Numbered from the stretch's first letter, positions 40,424-51,389 are shown. The stretch is 64,000 bases of DNA from Terriglobia bacterium (GCA_020072965.1 JAIQFY010000004.1:124001-188000), one strand, 5' to 3'. Numbers and translations: made by a program. The notes: a model not told the origin generated them from the letters alone.

Positions 40424-41608
40424 CTATTCCACCGCCCGCAGGACCACACACTTGAGATACAGCGTTTCGGGCATGGACAAGAGAAACGGATGATCGCTCG
40501 ATTGAGTTGTTTTTTCAATGACCGCGAAGTGGCGGCGGGCGTCTGCGGCGGCCCCCGCCAACAAATTGAGAAAATCAATCTCAGACACGTGCTGGGAGCA
40601 GGAACACGAGATGAGTACCCCTCCCGGGGCCAGCATCTTCATGGCACGAAGGTTGATTTCCTTGTAGCCGCGCATCGCATTATCGAAATTGGTCCGTTTC
40701 TTCGCAAAGGCGGGGGGATCGAGCACAATGGTGTCAAATCTCGCCTTCATGGTATCGAGCGCCTTCAATTCATCAAAAACGTTCGATTCTTTGAACTGGA
40801 CATTCATCACCCCGTTGAGTCGGGCATTGCGTTCACCCAACTCCACGGCGGAGGCCGAGCTATCAATGGCCAGGACATGTTCCGAGCGCCCGGCGATGTT
40901 CAAGGCAAATCCTCCCGCGTAAGTAAAGCAGTCCAGCGCGATGCCGCGAGCATATCGCCGTGCCATCAGATGGTTTTCACGCTGATCGAGAAAGGTACCG
41001 GTTTTCTGCCCTTCAAGAAGGCGCGCGATGAATTGCACATCATTTTCCTTGTAAATGATTTCTTCGGGTATTTCTCCATAGACGAGACCGCATTTCAGGT
41101 CCAGGCCTTCCAGTTCGCGAATGCCGGCGTCGTTTCGCTCCACGATCGCCCGGGGATGAAACTCCTCCTTCAAAATTTGCTCGATCCATGGCTTGACCTT
41201 GTCGGCGCCTTGGCTGAGCGTTTGGAAGACCAGGATATCGACAAACCGGTCCACAATGATTGAGGGTAACCCATCGCCTTCCGCATTCACCAAACGGTAG
41301 GCCTCTGTCCCCGGGGGAGGGGGTTCCCGGCGCTCGGCTGCGGCCCGAATTTTTTTCCGGAAGAACGCCTCATCCGCCGGTTCACTCTCGTGCGTCGTCA
41401 ACAGGCGCAAGGCGATTTGCGAAGTTGAACTGTAAAACGCCCGCCCCAGGTACCGGCCACGGAAATCCCAGACTTCGACCGTCGCCCCCGGCTCCACACC
41501 CTCCGGACGCTCCAGATCGCTCTTGTAAATCCAGAGGTGGCCGGCCTCGACGCGTATTGTTGCTTTTTTGTTGACTCTGACACTGCCTGATGAGACCGCC
41601 GTGGACAT
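40424..41608 (-). CDS. PUA-containing class I SAM-dependent 23S rRNA methyltransferase (RlmI-like)
   Basis: GHLWIYKSDLE, YRLVNAEGDGLPSIIVDRF, LDCFTYAGGFALNIAG, VLDPPAFAKKR, SCSCSQHVS. Confidence 0.92.
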   Translation of the reverse strand: MSTAVSSGSVRVNKKATIRVEAGHLWIYKSDLERPEGVEPGATVEVWDFRGRYLGRAFYSSTSQIALRLLTTHESEPADEAFFRKKIRAAAERREPPPPGTEAYRLVNAEGDGLPSIIVDRFVDILVFQTLSQGADKVKPWIEQILKEEFHPRAIVERNDAGIRELEGLDLKCGLVYGEIPEEIIYKENDVQFIARLLEGQKTGTFLDQRENHLMARRYARGIALDCFTYAGGFALNIAGRSEHVLAIDSSASAVELGERNARLNGVMNVQFKESNVFDELKALDTMKARFDTIVLDPPAFAKKRTNFDNAMRGYKEINLRAMKMLAPGGVLISCSCSQHVSEIDFLNLLAGAAADARRHFAVIEKTTQSSDHPFLLSMPETLYLKCVVLRAVE

Positions 41609-41907
41609 GTACTCCTCAATTCAGCAGACGTTGATCCCGTCGACCCGGTGGGTAATCCGCCCCCGACTTTCTTCGGCTCTGGCCGTCTTCACGGAGCATC
41701 AAAGGATAACATAATTCAAGCCGCTTCCCTCATGTCACGGCGGACACCTGAAAGAATAGCGCGGTCGGCGCGGAGGATGTTTAAGATCGCAAGAGGTTCG
41801 ATTACGAGGCTATGGGGGATTTTCAAGGGGAGCGTTGGCACATCGCTGGAAGCCGCTCGCGGATTTGTTTTTCAGCACGAAGTGCACTGAAACACGGACG
41901 CACCTGG

Positions 41908-42417
41908 TTACTCTGTTGGGCTCAAGGAAACAGAAGCACGGAGATTGTCATTCTCGAGCTCCCGCGGGCGCATTTTTTCGGCGACAATGCCATGACGGTA
42001 GTTGAAGAGGCGTTCCAGTTTTCTGCGCACGACCCGGTCAGCCACGAGATGACCCAGCCAACCCCATGGCAGCCTATACTCCACTTCGTCGGTCATCAAA
42101 GTGGTGTTTTTCTGAGTGGGCTCAAAACGGTGCCGGTGGTACCAAAAGGCGAAAGGTCCCCTCTTCTGGATATCGGCGAAAAGACGGTTGGCAATAAACT
42201 CCGTCTGTTCGGCAATCCAGAGTCTTGAAAAGGGGCCAAAGCGCACCCTCAAGATGGCGCGACTGCCGACTTTCAAGCCCCCGGGTTGCTCTATGACGTT
42301 CACTCGCTCCCAGGGCGGCGTCAGTTCCTCGAGAGCCTCAGGCCGCATGTGGAATGCAAACACGGCCTCTGCGGAGGCGGCGATCTCGGACTGCTGGATG
42401 AAACACTGTGTCTTCAT
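41908..42417 (-). CDS. SRPBCC family (cyclase/START-like) ligand-binding protein
   Basis: 169 aa; IAASAEAVFAFHMRPEALEELTPPWERVNV...; 19-nt gap from the upstream carH-like gene, likely co-transcribed. Confidence 0.8.
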   Translation of the reverse strand: MKTQCFIQQSEIAASAEAVFAFHMRPEALEELTPPWERVNVIEQPGGLKVGSRAILRVRFGPFSRLWIAEQTEFIANRLFADIQKRGPFAFWYHRHRFEPTQKNTTLMTDEVEYRLPWGWLGHLVADRVVRRKLERLFNYRHGIVAEKMRPRELENDNLRASVSLSPTE

Positions 42418-42436
42418 GGTCCCTCCTCGCTCGGGA

Positions 42437-43366
42437 TCAGAACCTCGCGCCCAAACGTTTCAGGTGTTGTTCGAACAATTCAAGATTATCTAGCCAAAGG
42501 GCACGTGTTCGCTTCACGCTGTGCAGGATTTCCTGCGAATGCCCGCCGCCCACCCAAAGTTCGACGTGCGGGGAGAGCTTTTGAGCGATATCCTGCAAGC
42601 TTCTTCCCATGGCTCTGGCTCCATCGGCACCCTGGATACCAAGCACCACGGCGTGCACATCCGTCTTCTTCGCCGCTTCCACGATCTCCTCCGCGGGAAG
42701 ATTGGCTCCCAGGTAGACCACTCCCAGCCCTCCCCCCGCCGCGAGCAGGGCGGCCGACAAGATCCCGAATTCGTGCTGTTCGCCCGCGGGCGTGGCAAAG
42801 AGCAACCGGCTGGGTGTGTCGGTCCGGGTGTACAACCGCACCAGGGCACCGAGCTGATTGCGCAGCAGCGCCGAGAGGAGATGTTCCTGCGCGATGTTCA
42901 GGTGGCCTTGGTGCCACTCGTCTCCCACTTGCGACATCAGCGGGGTGACCATCTGGTGGATCACCTCGCGCGGGGAGAGCATGGACGCGAATCGTCCCAG
43001 TTCCCGTTCCACCGCCACGGCATCGAATCGGTGGATGGAGCTTAGGATTGGCTGCAAATTGATGGCCTTAGAGGACGTGCCCGGGAGCGCCCGGCCTGCC
43101 TCACTGAGGGGAACCGGGACCGAACGTGCCAGCAGGGCTTTGAGTTGCAAGTCCGTCAGGGCCGCAATCCGGCCAATGGCATGACCCCGTTCGACCCCTG
43201 CCTGGAGGAGTTGCAGGCGCTCCACATCGCCCTCGGTATACAGCCTTCCCCGATCATCGCGCTGAGGCTCCACGGCATGATGACGGCGTTCCCACGCCCG
43301 CAGAGTATCAATGCTCAGGCCGGTCAGCTTCGACACCGCACGGATGGGATAATGAGGCCTCTTCAT
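42437..43366 (-). CDS. carH: CarH/LitR-type MerR-HTH + cobalamin-binding photoreceptor transcriptional regulator
   Basis: MKRPHYPIRAVSKLTGLSIDTLRAWERRHHAVEPQRDDRGRLYTEGDVERLQLL HTH; DEWHQGHLNIAQEHLLS (W-H-x8-E-H) and PAGEQHEFG (ExHxxG) B12 motifs; start at 43366 preferred (AAGGTGAG RBS). Confidence 0.88.
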   Translation of the reverse strand: MKRPHYPIRAVSKLTGLSIDTLRAWERRHHAVEPQRDDRGRLYTEGDVERLQLLQAGVERGHAIGRIAALTDLQLKALLARSVPVPLSEAGRALPGTSSKAINLQPILSSIHRFDAVAVERELGRFASMLSPREVIHQMVTPLMSQVGDEWHQGHLNIAQEHLLSALLRNQLGALVRLYTRTDTPSRLLFATPAGEQHEFGILSAALLAAGGGLGVVYLGANLPAEEIVEAAKKTDVHAVVLGIQGADGARAMGRSLQDIAQKLSPHVELWVGGGHSQEILHSVKRTRALWLDNLELFEQHLKRLGARF

Positions 43367-43404
43367 ACAACTCACCTTCCTTCCCAGCATTCTCTCGAGG
43401 AGGC

Positions 43405-43433
43405 ACCATAGCGGGATATCCGGAACATGTCAA
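43405..43433 (-). promoter_or_regulatory. Candidate sigma70-like promoter for the carH-like gene
   Basis: Reverse strand TTGACA (43433-43428), 17-nt spacer, TATGGT (43410-43405). Confidence 0.7.
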
Positions 43434-43471
43434 GCATGTGTCCATAAATTGTCATGGAAAAATGCTTGACA
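43428..43471. promoter_or_regulatory. Candidate operator: perfect 10-bp inverted repeat TGTCAAGCAT...ATGCTTGACA containing both -35 boxes
   Basis: Arms 43428-43437 and 43462-43471 are exact reverse complements separated by 24 nt. Confidence 0.7.
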
Positions 43472-43494
43472 AATGGCAGATAGTGATTTATTGT
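43466..43494 (+). promoter_or_regulatory. Candidate sigma70-like promoter for the fasciclin gene
   Basis: TTGACA (43466-43471), 17-nt spacer, TATTGT (43489-43494). Confidence 0.7.
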
Positions 43495-43640
43495 ATCGCT
43501 CGTACACCAAAGACGCCGGGCGAGGAGGGCCGGTCCGGGCCTAGGTTAAATCGAGGCGCCGACTCCGACCCCACGTGGAGGATGTGGATCTGAAAATCTG
43601 AAAGGCACACTTAAACCACTAACTAAGGAGAATTCAAAAA

Positions 43641-44156
43641 ATGAACATGAATGCAAAAACGAAGATTGCGGGATTGATTATGATTGCAGGATTCTTACTG
43701 GCGTCGATGGCCCTGCCCGCCCTGGCTGGCGGAGACCATGGGAAGCCGGGTCAGAAAGACATTGTTGAGACAGCCGTCGCGGCCGGGAATTTCACGACTC
43801 TGGCGAAGGCGCTGGAAGCGGCCGGATTGATCGAGACTCTGAAGTCGGCGGGTCCGTTTACCGTGTTTGCTCCCACAGATGAAGCATTTACCAAGCTGCC
43901 GGCGGGCACTCTGGAAGGCCTGCTGAATGATCCCGCGAAGTTGAAGAGCATTCTGCTTTATCACGTTGTCTCAGGAAAGGTAATGGCAGAGAACGTAATG
44001 AAACTGAAGTCGGCGAAAACGGTCGAAGGGTCCAGTGTGAAGATTTCCGTTCAGGGAGGCAAGGCCCTGATTAACGACGCGAACGTCATCAGGGCGGACG
44101 TCATGGCCTCGAATGGAGTCATTCACGTCATTGATTCGGTGATCCTTCCGCATTAG
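43641..44156 (+). CDS. Secreted fasciclin (FAS1) domain protein
   Basis: Signal peptide; [71 protein letters not shown]...[12 protein letters not shown]. Confidence 0.96.
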   Translation: MNMNAKTKIAGLIMIAGFLLASMALPALAGGDHGKPGQKDIVETAVAAGNFTTLAKALEAAGLIETLKSAGPFTVFAPTDEAFTKLPAGTLEGLLNDPAKLKSILLYHVVSGKVMAENVMKLKSAKTVEGSSVKISVQGGKALINDANVIRADVMASNGVIHVIDSVILPH

Positions 44157-44172
44157 AGGTCTCAACGAGTTA

Positions 44173-44200
44173 GCGGCCGGGAAGATTCTGCCCCGGCCGC
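44173..44200. terminator. Strong hairpin after the fasciclin gene (no T tract)
   Basis: gcggccggg aagattctgc cccggccgc: 9-bp perfect stem. Confidence 0.45.
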
Positions 44201-44721
44201 TCTCGAAAACACAAAACGGACAGGGAAATTAGAAATAGCAAGCGAGACCACAACCACAATTGATAGTGTAATTCTTCCATCCTGGGGAGACAGCCATCGC
44301 AACTGCCCTCATGGGAGCAACCCCGGAAGTTCTCAGGGGCCATGCAATGAGGGAATAAAAGAGAGCTTCCGCGGGTTTATAGATTATTGACAATAGATTA
44401 TTGATCCTTGAACCATTGAAAAAAAAGTTTATTTGAAGAGAACCGAATAATCGTTCGGCAGCATCAAACAATATGCTAGTATCAATCAACGGTTAAGCAA
44501 AGAACGCCAAGTCTGGCAGAGTTTGTGGCTTGGGAGGGCTGGGAAGAGCACGGGGATGGATCAGGCAATCTTGCCAACATGTGCCGTGCAACTTCAAACT
44601 TCCCCGGGATACGTTGCAGCCAAGTTTCCACGTACGGTTCTGGTTTTATGCCCGCGTTTCCGGATGGATTATCTTCTGCTTGCGCTGTCTGTTTTAATTT
44701 TGTTCGAGAGGGGGACCTAAA

Positions 44722-44988
44722 ATGAACAAAGGGATGACGCAGCTCTTCTGGTATAAGACCTCGACAGGAAGATATGTGGCGAGGGACAATCGGGCCCGCT
44801 TGGACTCCTCAACTGTAGCGCTTGTCCGGGACTTGCTGAAAGAAGATAGTGAGCTTGAACCCGCCCGGCCACCGGCGCAAAAGAATGATCCGACCATCCC
44901 CCTCGGGATCGCCGAATCACCGCTTCCCTTTGAAGCAGTCCACCAGTGGGTGACCTGGGCAGTCCGGGGAAATAATCACAGTCACTGA
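44722..44988 (+). CDS. Small hypothetical protein
   Basis: 88 aa ORF in an otherwise ORF-poor 1.3 kb interval; no recognised motif. Confidence 0.3.
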   Translation: MNKGMTQLFWYKTSTGRYVARDNRARLDSSTVALVRDLLKEDSELEPARPPAQKNDPTIPLGIAESPLPFEAVHQWVTWAVRGNNHSH

Positions 44989-45498
44989 TCAATTTTGTGC
45001 GGTGAATTTGCCTCACAGGTCGGACTACCCTGGGGGCAAAGATCAGCCCCGCAGGTATCCGGGGATTGAGAGAATTGTGAGTGAACTGATCTACACGGCA
45101 CACCCTCAGCGGTGAGGGTGTGTCCCTGCCCATTAGCTTGCGTTTCCCCGGCGAACGTCCCGTCTTCCTCAAGCCATCCGTTTTCCCTCCTCCCCTTGAC
45201 ATTGGGCGAACTCAGATGAATTGGATAGAATGATGACCGGCTGTTGGTCAAACCCGAGAGCGGCGGGAGGGGGCACCGTGCCTAAAACATAACCACATAA
45301 TTCTGCGGTGGAGGCCGACCCGATTGATCGGGGCCACCCCGGCGATTTCATTTGGGCAACCACCTGAATGAAACCTGCCCCGAAAAGCCCCCCTTGATTT
45401 GTCTCTTCAGAGAAAGATAGATAGAATGGACTCTTCGCTCAATCGAAGGACCCATTCGGAATGTCCCACTCCACTGCCAGAGAGCATCTTGGTTTTCT

Positions 45499-46413
45499 AT
45501 GAAGACGGAGGCTTCATTTCACCCCGGGCATGCCGCTGAGGGGACCCCTTCCTGGAACCAGCAAATCAGGCTGAGGGATGGGAGGGCCCTGGGATTTGCG
45601 GAGTTCGGCGACCCGCACGGCAAGCCGGTTTTCTATTTCCACGGGTTTCCCGGTTCACGACTTGAAGCGCAGGTGGCTGCCGGGCTCGCATCCCGGCACG
45701 AAGCGCGAATCATCGCGGTGGATCGCCCGGGCTATGGCCTTTCGGAGTTCAAGCCCGATCGATCGATCGGGGAGTGGCCGGCGGACATTCTTGAGATTGC
45801 TGACTTGCTCCGGCTGGACCGATTCACTGTCCTGGGAATCTCGGGAGGCGGCCCATACGCCGCGGCCTGTGCTCTGAAGATCCCCGACCGCTTGATTTCT
45901 GTCGGATTAGTCAGCGGCATGGGCCCACCCGAAGCCCTGCAGCAAACGGGCGCGATGAGATGGATGAATCGCGCGGCCCTCTTCCTCGCCTGCCACACCC
46001 CAGCTCTGGTGGAAATGGCTTGCGCGGGAATTGCGATGTCCATACGGCGCCGGCCTGAACGCGTAGTCTCCCGTTTGATGCGGCTGGTGTCCCCGGTCGA
46101 CAAAGAAGTCCTCAGTCGGGAGGAATTTCAGGAGGCCCTCTGCCGGTCATTTCGAGAGGCTGTGCGCCTCGACCTCCGTGGACCCGGGAGGGACTTGGTG
46201 CTTTATGCGCGTCCGTGGGATTTTCAACTTCAGGATATTAGAATGCCTGTAAATCTATGGCACGGGGAACACGACTGGATTGTTCCCCCCTCCATGGGCC
46301 GGTTCCAGCAAAACGCAATCCCCAATTGTCGAGCAATCTTTTTCGAGCAGGAGGGTCACTTTTCGCTGATCATGAAGCACATGAAAGATATTTTTGACAC
46401 CTTAACTTCCTAA
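45499..46413 (+). CDS. Alpha/beta hydrolase
   Basis: VFYFHGFPGSRLEA, VLGISGGGPYAAACAL (GxSGG nucleophile elbow), C-terminal His region. Confidence 0.92.
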   Translation: MKTEASFHPGHAAEGTPSWNQQIRLRDGRALGFAEFGDPHGKPVFYFHGFPGSRLEAQVAAGLASRHEARIIAVDRPGYGLSEFKPDRSIGEWPADILEIADLLRLDRFTVLGISGGGPYAAACALKIPDRLISVGLVSGMGPPEALQQTGAMRWMNRAALFLACHTPALVEMACAGIAMSIRRRPERVVSRLMRLVSPVDKEVLSREEFQEALCRSFREAVRLDLRGPGRDLVLYARPWDFQLQDIRMPVNLWHGEHDWIVPPSMGRFQQNAIPNCRAIFFEQEGHFSLIMKHMKDIFDTLTS

Positions 46414-46537
46414 TTGGACTCTATGCGTGTTCGTGCTAAATAGGGTGGGCACGGGGGGAGGCCTCCCAATCTCGGAATCATAAGTTGTCCTGTCTGGTTC
46501 CTGGTTTCCACTCCTGATGAAAGCGAGGAGATGTGAG

Positions 46538-47080
46538 ATGGGTCTCACAAGCGCGGTGTTCGATTCGTTGAACAAAGTGAGCGGGGCGATCATCGCCATG
46601 GCCACCGCCACGTCAGCCGCGGCGACGGTCGCCCTGATCTACTGGACGAGCAAATATGTTCGTTTAACTCGCCATCTTGTCGCCTCGACGGCCGAACATG
46701 TGCAGCACACAATCCGGGAACAAAAGGAGAAGCTCGATGCCAACAGACAAGGTTTGCACGAGCTGACAAAGATCATTCTGATCACACTGAACAAATTGCC
46801 CACGTCCAGGGACCGGGCGGCTGACATGATAGGGGTGACCCTGTGGTCAGTAGAGGATCTGCTGGATATGAGGCATCTGGCCCGCGGGCTGAGCGGCAAG
46901 GTGATCGGAAACGTGTTTTGGGCGATCTACCATTTGAATGCCATTGGAGAGTGGGTGCGTCAGGCCCAGCAGAAGCACCGCGAGAAGGAGATAGACTTGG
47001 CCGAATTCCTCTGGGAAGATTATGCGGGAACCCTCCAGCAAGCGAAGCAGGAATTGAGTCACCTTCTCGAACTGTTGTGA
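46538..47080 (+). CDS. Hypothetical protein with N-terminal TM and helical region
   Basis: Start at 46538 preferred (GAGGAG upstream); AIIAMATATSAAATVALIYWTSKYV TM; ends 14 nt before queA. Confidence 0.65.
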   Translation: MGLTSAVFDSLNKVSGAIIAMATATSAAATVALIYWTSKYVRLTRHLVASTAEHVQHTIREQKEKLDANRQGLHELTKIILITLNKLPTSRDRAADMIGVTLWSVEDLLDMRHLARGLSGKVIGNVFWAIYHLNAIGEWVRQAQQKHREKEIDLAEFLWEDYAGTLQQAKQELSHLLELL

Positions 47081-47094
47081 ATATTCTTTTCCAG

Positions 47095-48162
<1,068 letters not shown>

Positions 48163-48225
48163 GACGAAGCGATTCATGTCAGATCAGCCGCAAATCGGCC
48201 GCGCCGGAGCCAAGACCAGATTTTA

Positions 48226-48339
48226 TTAGGAAGCCAGGAAACCAGAGGATGCGTTGTCGAGGGAAACCCCGCCGCGGCGGGAGCATCAGGCTCCCTTCGG
48301 AATGAGGGTTTTTAACTTTCGGTGTTCCTGGTCTCCTAA
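48226..48339. repeat. Inverted-arm element related in form (aggaaRcc flavour) between queA and nrdJ
   Basis: ttaggaagccaggaaaccag (48226-48245) versus gttcctggtctcctaa (48324-48339). Confidence 0.5.
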
Positions 48340-48464
48340 TCCAAGATTTGTCTTTGCCATGAACGGCACAAGGGTTGTTGATAAGAGGTTACTGGGGGGC
48401 CCTTCACGCCGCTTTGGAGGCCGATTTGGAAGATGTTTCACAAGGTTGCCGTCCATTTTTTCCC

Positions 48465-48493
48465 TTGACAAGCCTAGGCTCGGGGTATAAAAC
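48465..48493 (+). promoter_or_regulatory. Candidate promoter upstream of nrdJ
   Basis: TTGACA (48465-48470) followed by TATAAAAC (48486-48493); spacing 15 or 17 depending on the hexamer chosen. Confidence 0.4.
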
Positions 48494-48746
48494 AACCCAG
48501 CATCTAGTGTTCCAGAGTGGCAAACATACAACATATTCACATTCCTGAAACAATATCTTAATGTTCATTTTCGCCGTAATTTGACTTTCTCCCGGGACCC
48601 CTTGCCGCTCAGACTCGTTGGTTGAAGATGTGGAATTCGTGTTGAGGCATCCATCTCTTTGGCCGACTTTTTTCGTCTTCTTTAGAGGATTGATGATTTG
48701 AATCGAACAAATAAAAAAATAAGTATGAAGGAATTCAGGAGGGTTC

Positions 48747-51128
48747 ATGGCCAGTACCGAGATCGAGCACAAGATTCATACCTCGGAGACATTTCCGGTT
48801 TCATCCGTCCCGTTTGAGCCCAAACTTTCAGACAACGCGATCAAGGTCTTAGAACGCCGGTACCTTATCAAAGGCTCGGACGGGAGGGTTGTGGAGACGC
48901 CGGCTGAAATGTTTCGACGGGTGGCCATCAACCTGTCCCAGGCGGAGTTGATCTATGGCGCCACCGAGGAACAGCGCCAGGACATCGAAACCCAATTTTA
49001 CAACTTCATGGCTACCTTGGACTTCATCCCCAATTCCCCCACGCTCATGAATGCAGGACGGGAACTGCAACAGCTCTCCGCGTGCTTTGTTTTGCCGGTA
49101 CCGGATTCCATCGACGGGATCTTTGAAGCGGTCAAGCAGGCCGCCCTCATTCACAAGACCGGAGGAGGGACCGGCTTCGCCTTTTCGCGGATCCGGCCGG
49201 CCAACGACATCGTCATGACCACGCGCGGGGTCGCCAGCGGGCCCGTGAGTTTCATGAAGGTCTTTGATGCGGCCACCGAGACCATCAAGCAGGGCTCCAC
49301 ACGTCGTGGGGCCAACATGGGAATCCTGCGAGTGGATCATCCCGATATTCTGGACTTCATCGCGATGAAGGCGGACATGAAGACCCTGACCAACTTCAAC
49401 ATCTCCGTGGCCATCACCGAGAGGTTCATGGAGGCGGTGGAAAAGAATGAAGATTACGAACTCGTCAATCCCAAGACAAAGGAGTTCGAAGGAAAACTCA
49501 ACGCGCGGGATGTCTTCAACCTGTTAGTCCGGAATGCGTGGAAGAACGGAGATCCGGGGATCATCTTCCTCGACCGCATCAACCGTGCCCACACCACCCC
49601 GCACGTGATGCCGATTGAGTCCACGAATCCCTGCGGTGAACAGCCGCTGATGCCCAACGAAAGTTGCAACCTGGGCTCCATCAACCTCGGAAACATGCTG
49701 AATGAAAACGACAGCCGGATTGACTACGAGCACCTCCGCCGGGTCATCCAGCTTTCGGTTCGCTTCCTCGACAATGTGGTGGACATGAACAAGTATCCGG
49801 TCGATGCCATCCGCGAGGTGACGATGGGCTCCCGGAAGATCGGGCTGGGAGTGATGGGCTGGGCGGATATGCTCTACCGGCTGGAAATCCCTTACAACAG
49901 CGAGAAGGCCATTCAACTGGCGGAGACGGTGATGGCATTCATTGAGGATGAGGGACATCGCAACTCCCAGATGCTGGCAGAGGAGCGGGGGGTCTTCCCC
50001 TACTGGAAAGGTTCCACCTACGAGAAGCGCGGGATAAAGATGCGCAACTCCACCGTCACGACGATTGCCCCCACCGGAACCATTTCCATCATTGCCGGCT
50101 GCTCCGGCGGGATCGAACCGCAATTTGCCCTGGTGTTTTTCCGCAATGTCATGGACAACACCAAGCTGCCGGAGGTTCATGGATACTTCAAGCAGGTGCT
50201 GGAACGGGAGGGCCTGTACTCGGAAGAGTTGATGGAAAAGATTGCGGAGCACGGTTCGGTGCAGGACATTGAAGAGATCCCCGAGGCGCTCCGCCGCCTC
50301 TTTGTCACCTCCCATGACATCACGCCGGAATGGCACATCCGGATGCAGGCGGCGTTTCAGAAATACACCGATAACGCGGTGTCCAAGACCGTGAACTTTC
50401 CCACCAGCGCTACACCCGAGGACGTGGAGCGGGTCTATATGCTGGCTTACGAGCTGGGCTGCAAAGGCGTCACGATCTACCGCGACGGAAGCCGCGATAA
50501 TCAGGTCCTCAATGTGGGCAGGATGAAGGAAGGGACGGTCACCAAGGTAGTGGCCGAGGCGCCCGTTGCGGCCATCGAACCGGCGACTCAGACGATCACG
50601 CCTGGGGCGTTCGTCCGTCCGGACTCGATGGACGCCAGCCCTTCGCTGAAACCGCGTCCGGATGTCGTGAACGGGAAAACTTATCGCCAGCAAACCCCCT
50701 TGGGAACGGCATTCGTCACGGTGAATTCAAACGGGGATGTGGAGCCGTTCGAGGTCTTTACGAACGTCGGCAAAGCAGGCAGCGATACCGCGGCGGTGGC
50801 AGAAGCCATCGGGCGGCTGGTGTCGCTGGTGCTCCGACTCCCTTCAAGTCTCTCGCCCACCGACCGGATGAAGGAAATCGTCAAACAGCTTTCCGGCATT
50901 GGCGGCAAACACTTTGTTGGGTATGGCCAGAAAAGCGTTCGGTCGTTGCCGGATGCCGTGGCCCAGGTGCTGGCACAGCATCTCGGCCTGGTGGAGCCGG
51001 ATCCGCAGTCAACCGCTGGCCCCGTTTCTGCACGGATTGGAGATCTTTGTCCTGTGTGTGGGAACGCAACGTTCGTGTACCAGGAAGGCTGCCAGAAGTG
51101 CTATTCCTGCGCTCACTCTGAGTGCTGA
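48747..51128 (+). CDS. nrdJ: Adenosylcobalamin-dependent (class II) ribonucleoside-diphosphate reductase
   Basis: FIPNSPTLMNAGRELQQLSACFVLPV, TGGGTGFAFSRIRP, NPCGEQPLMPNESCNLGSINL, C-terminal Zn motif CPVCGNATFVYQEGCQKCYSC. Confidence 0.96.
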   Translation: MASTEIEHKIHTSETFPVSSVPFEPKLSDNAIKVLERRYLIKGSDGRVVETPAEMFRRVAINLSQAELIYGATEEQRQDIETQFYNFMATLDFIPNSPTLMNAGRELQQLSACFVLPVPDSIDGIFEAVKQAALIHKTGGGTGFAFSRIRPANDIVMTTRGVASGPVSFMKVFDAATETIKQGSTRRGANMGILRVDHPDILDFIAMKADMKTLTNFNISVAITERFMEAVEKNEDYELVNPKTKEFEGKLNARDVFNLLVRNAWKNGDPGIIFLDRINRAHTTPHVMPIESTNPCGEQPLMPNESCNLGSINLGNMLNENDSRIDYEHLRRVIQLSVRFLDNVVDMNKYPVDAIREVTMGSRKIGLGVMGWADMLYRLEIPYNSEKAIQLAETVMAFIEDEGHRNSQMLAEERGVFPYWKGSTYEKRGIKMRNSTVTTIAPTGTISIIAGCSGGIEPQFALVFFRNVMDNTKLPEVHGYFKQVLEREGLYSEELMEKIAEHGSVQDIEEIPEALRRLFVTSHDITPEWHIRMQAAFQKYTDNAVSKTVNFPTSATPEDVERVYMLAYELGCKGVTIYRDGSRDNQVLNVGRMKEGTVTKVVAEAPVAAIEPATQTITPGAFVRPDSMDASPSLKPRPDVVNGKTYRQQTPLGTAFVTVNSNGDVEPFEVFTNVGKAGSDTAAVAEAIGRLVSLVLRLPSSLSPTDRMKEIVKQLSGIGGKHFVGYGQKSVRSLPDAVAQVLAQHLGLVEPDPQSTAGPVSARIGDLCPVCGNATFVYQEGCQKCYSCAHSEC

Positions 51129-51389
51129 TGTAGTGCCGATGTAGTGCCGACTTCAGTCGGCTATTTAGGCCTCGAAAACAATTCATCGGGAAGGACGGGA
51201 CAACCCCCGCTCCTGAGCCGGTCCTGCCTCGACACCGGCTGCCCGTCTTTTTAGTGGTTGTCCGTCGTGTTACCCCTCCATTCATTCCTCCCGGACAGGA
51301 ATTCTCTGTTCTGTGAAATCTCTCAAATTGTCGTATCATAGCGAAGCGATTTGGTGCAGGAGATTCATTCACCCGAGGAGGTCCACGCA

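Noticed and set aside
44229-44489. 86-aa minus-strand ORF after fasciclin
   Set aside because: No motif, no clear RBS; AT-rich non-coding appearance.
48226-48260. Cobalamin riboswitch end-like motif (agccaggaaacc) upstream of nrdJ
   Set aside because: Other cobalamin riboswitch landmarks were not found, and the motif is explained by an inverted repeat with 48324-48339.
49524-50693. 389-aa minus-strand ORF
   Set aside because: Antisense to nrdJ; His/Arg/Val-rich shadow ORF.
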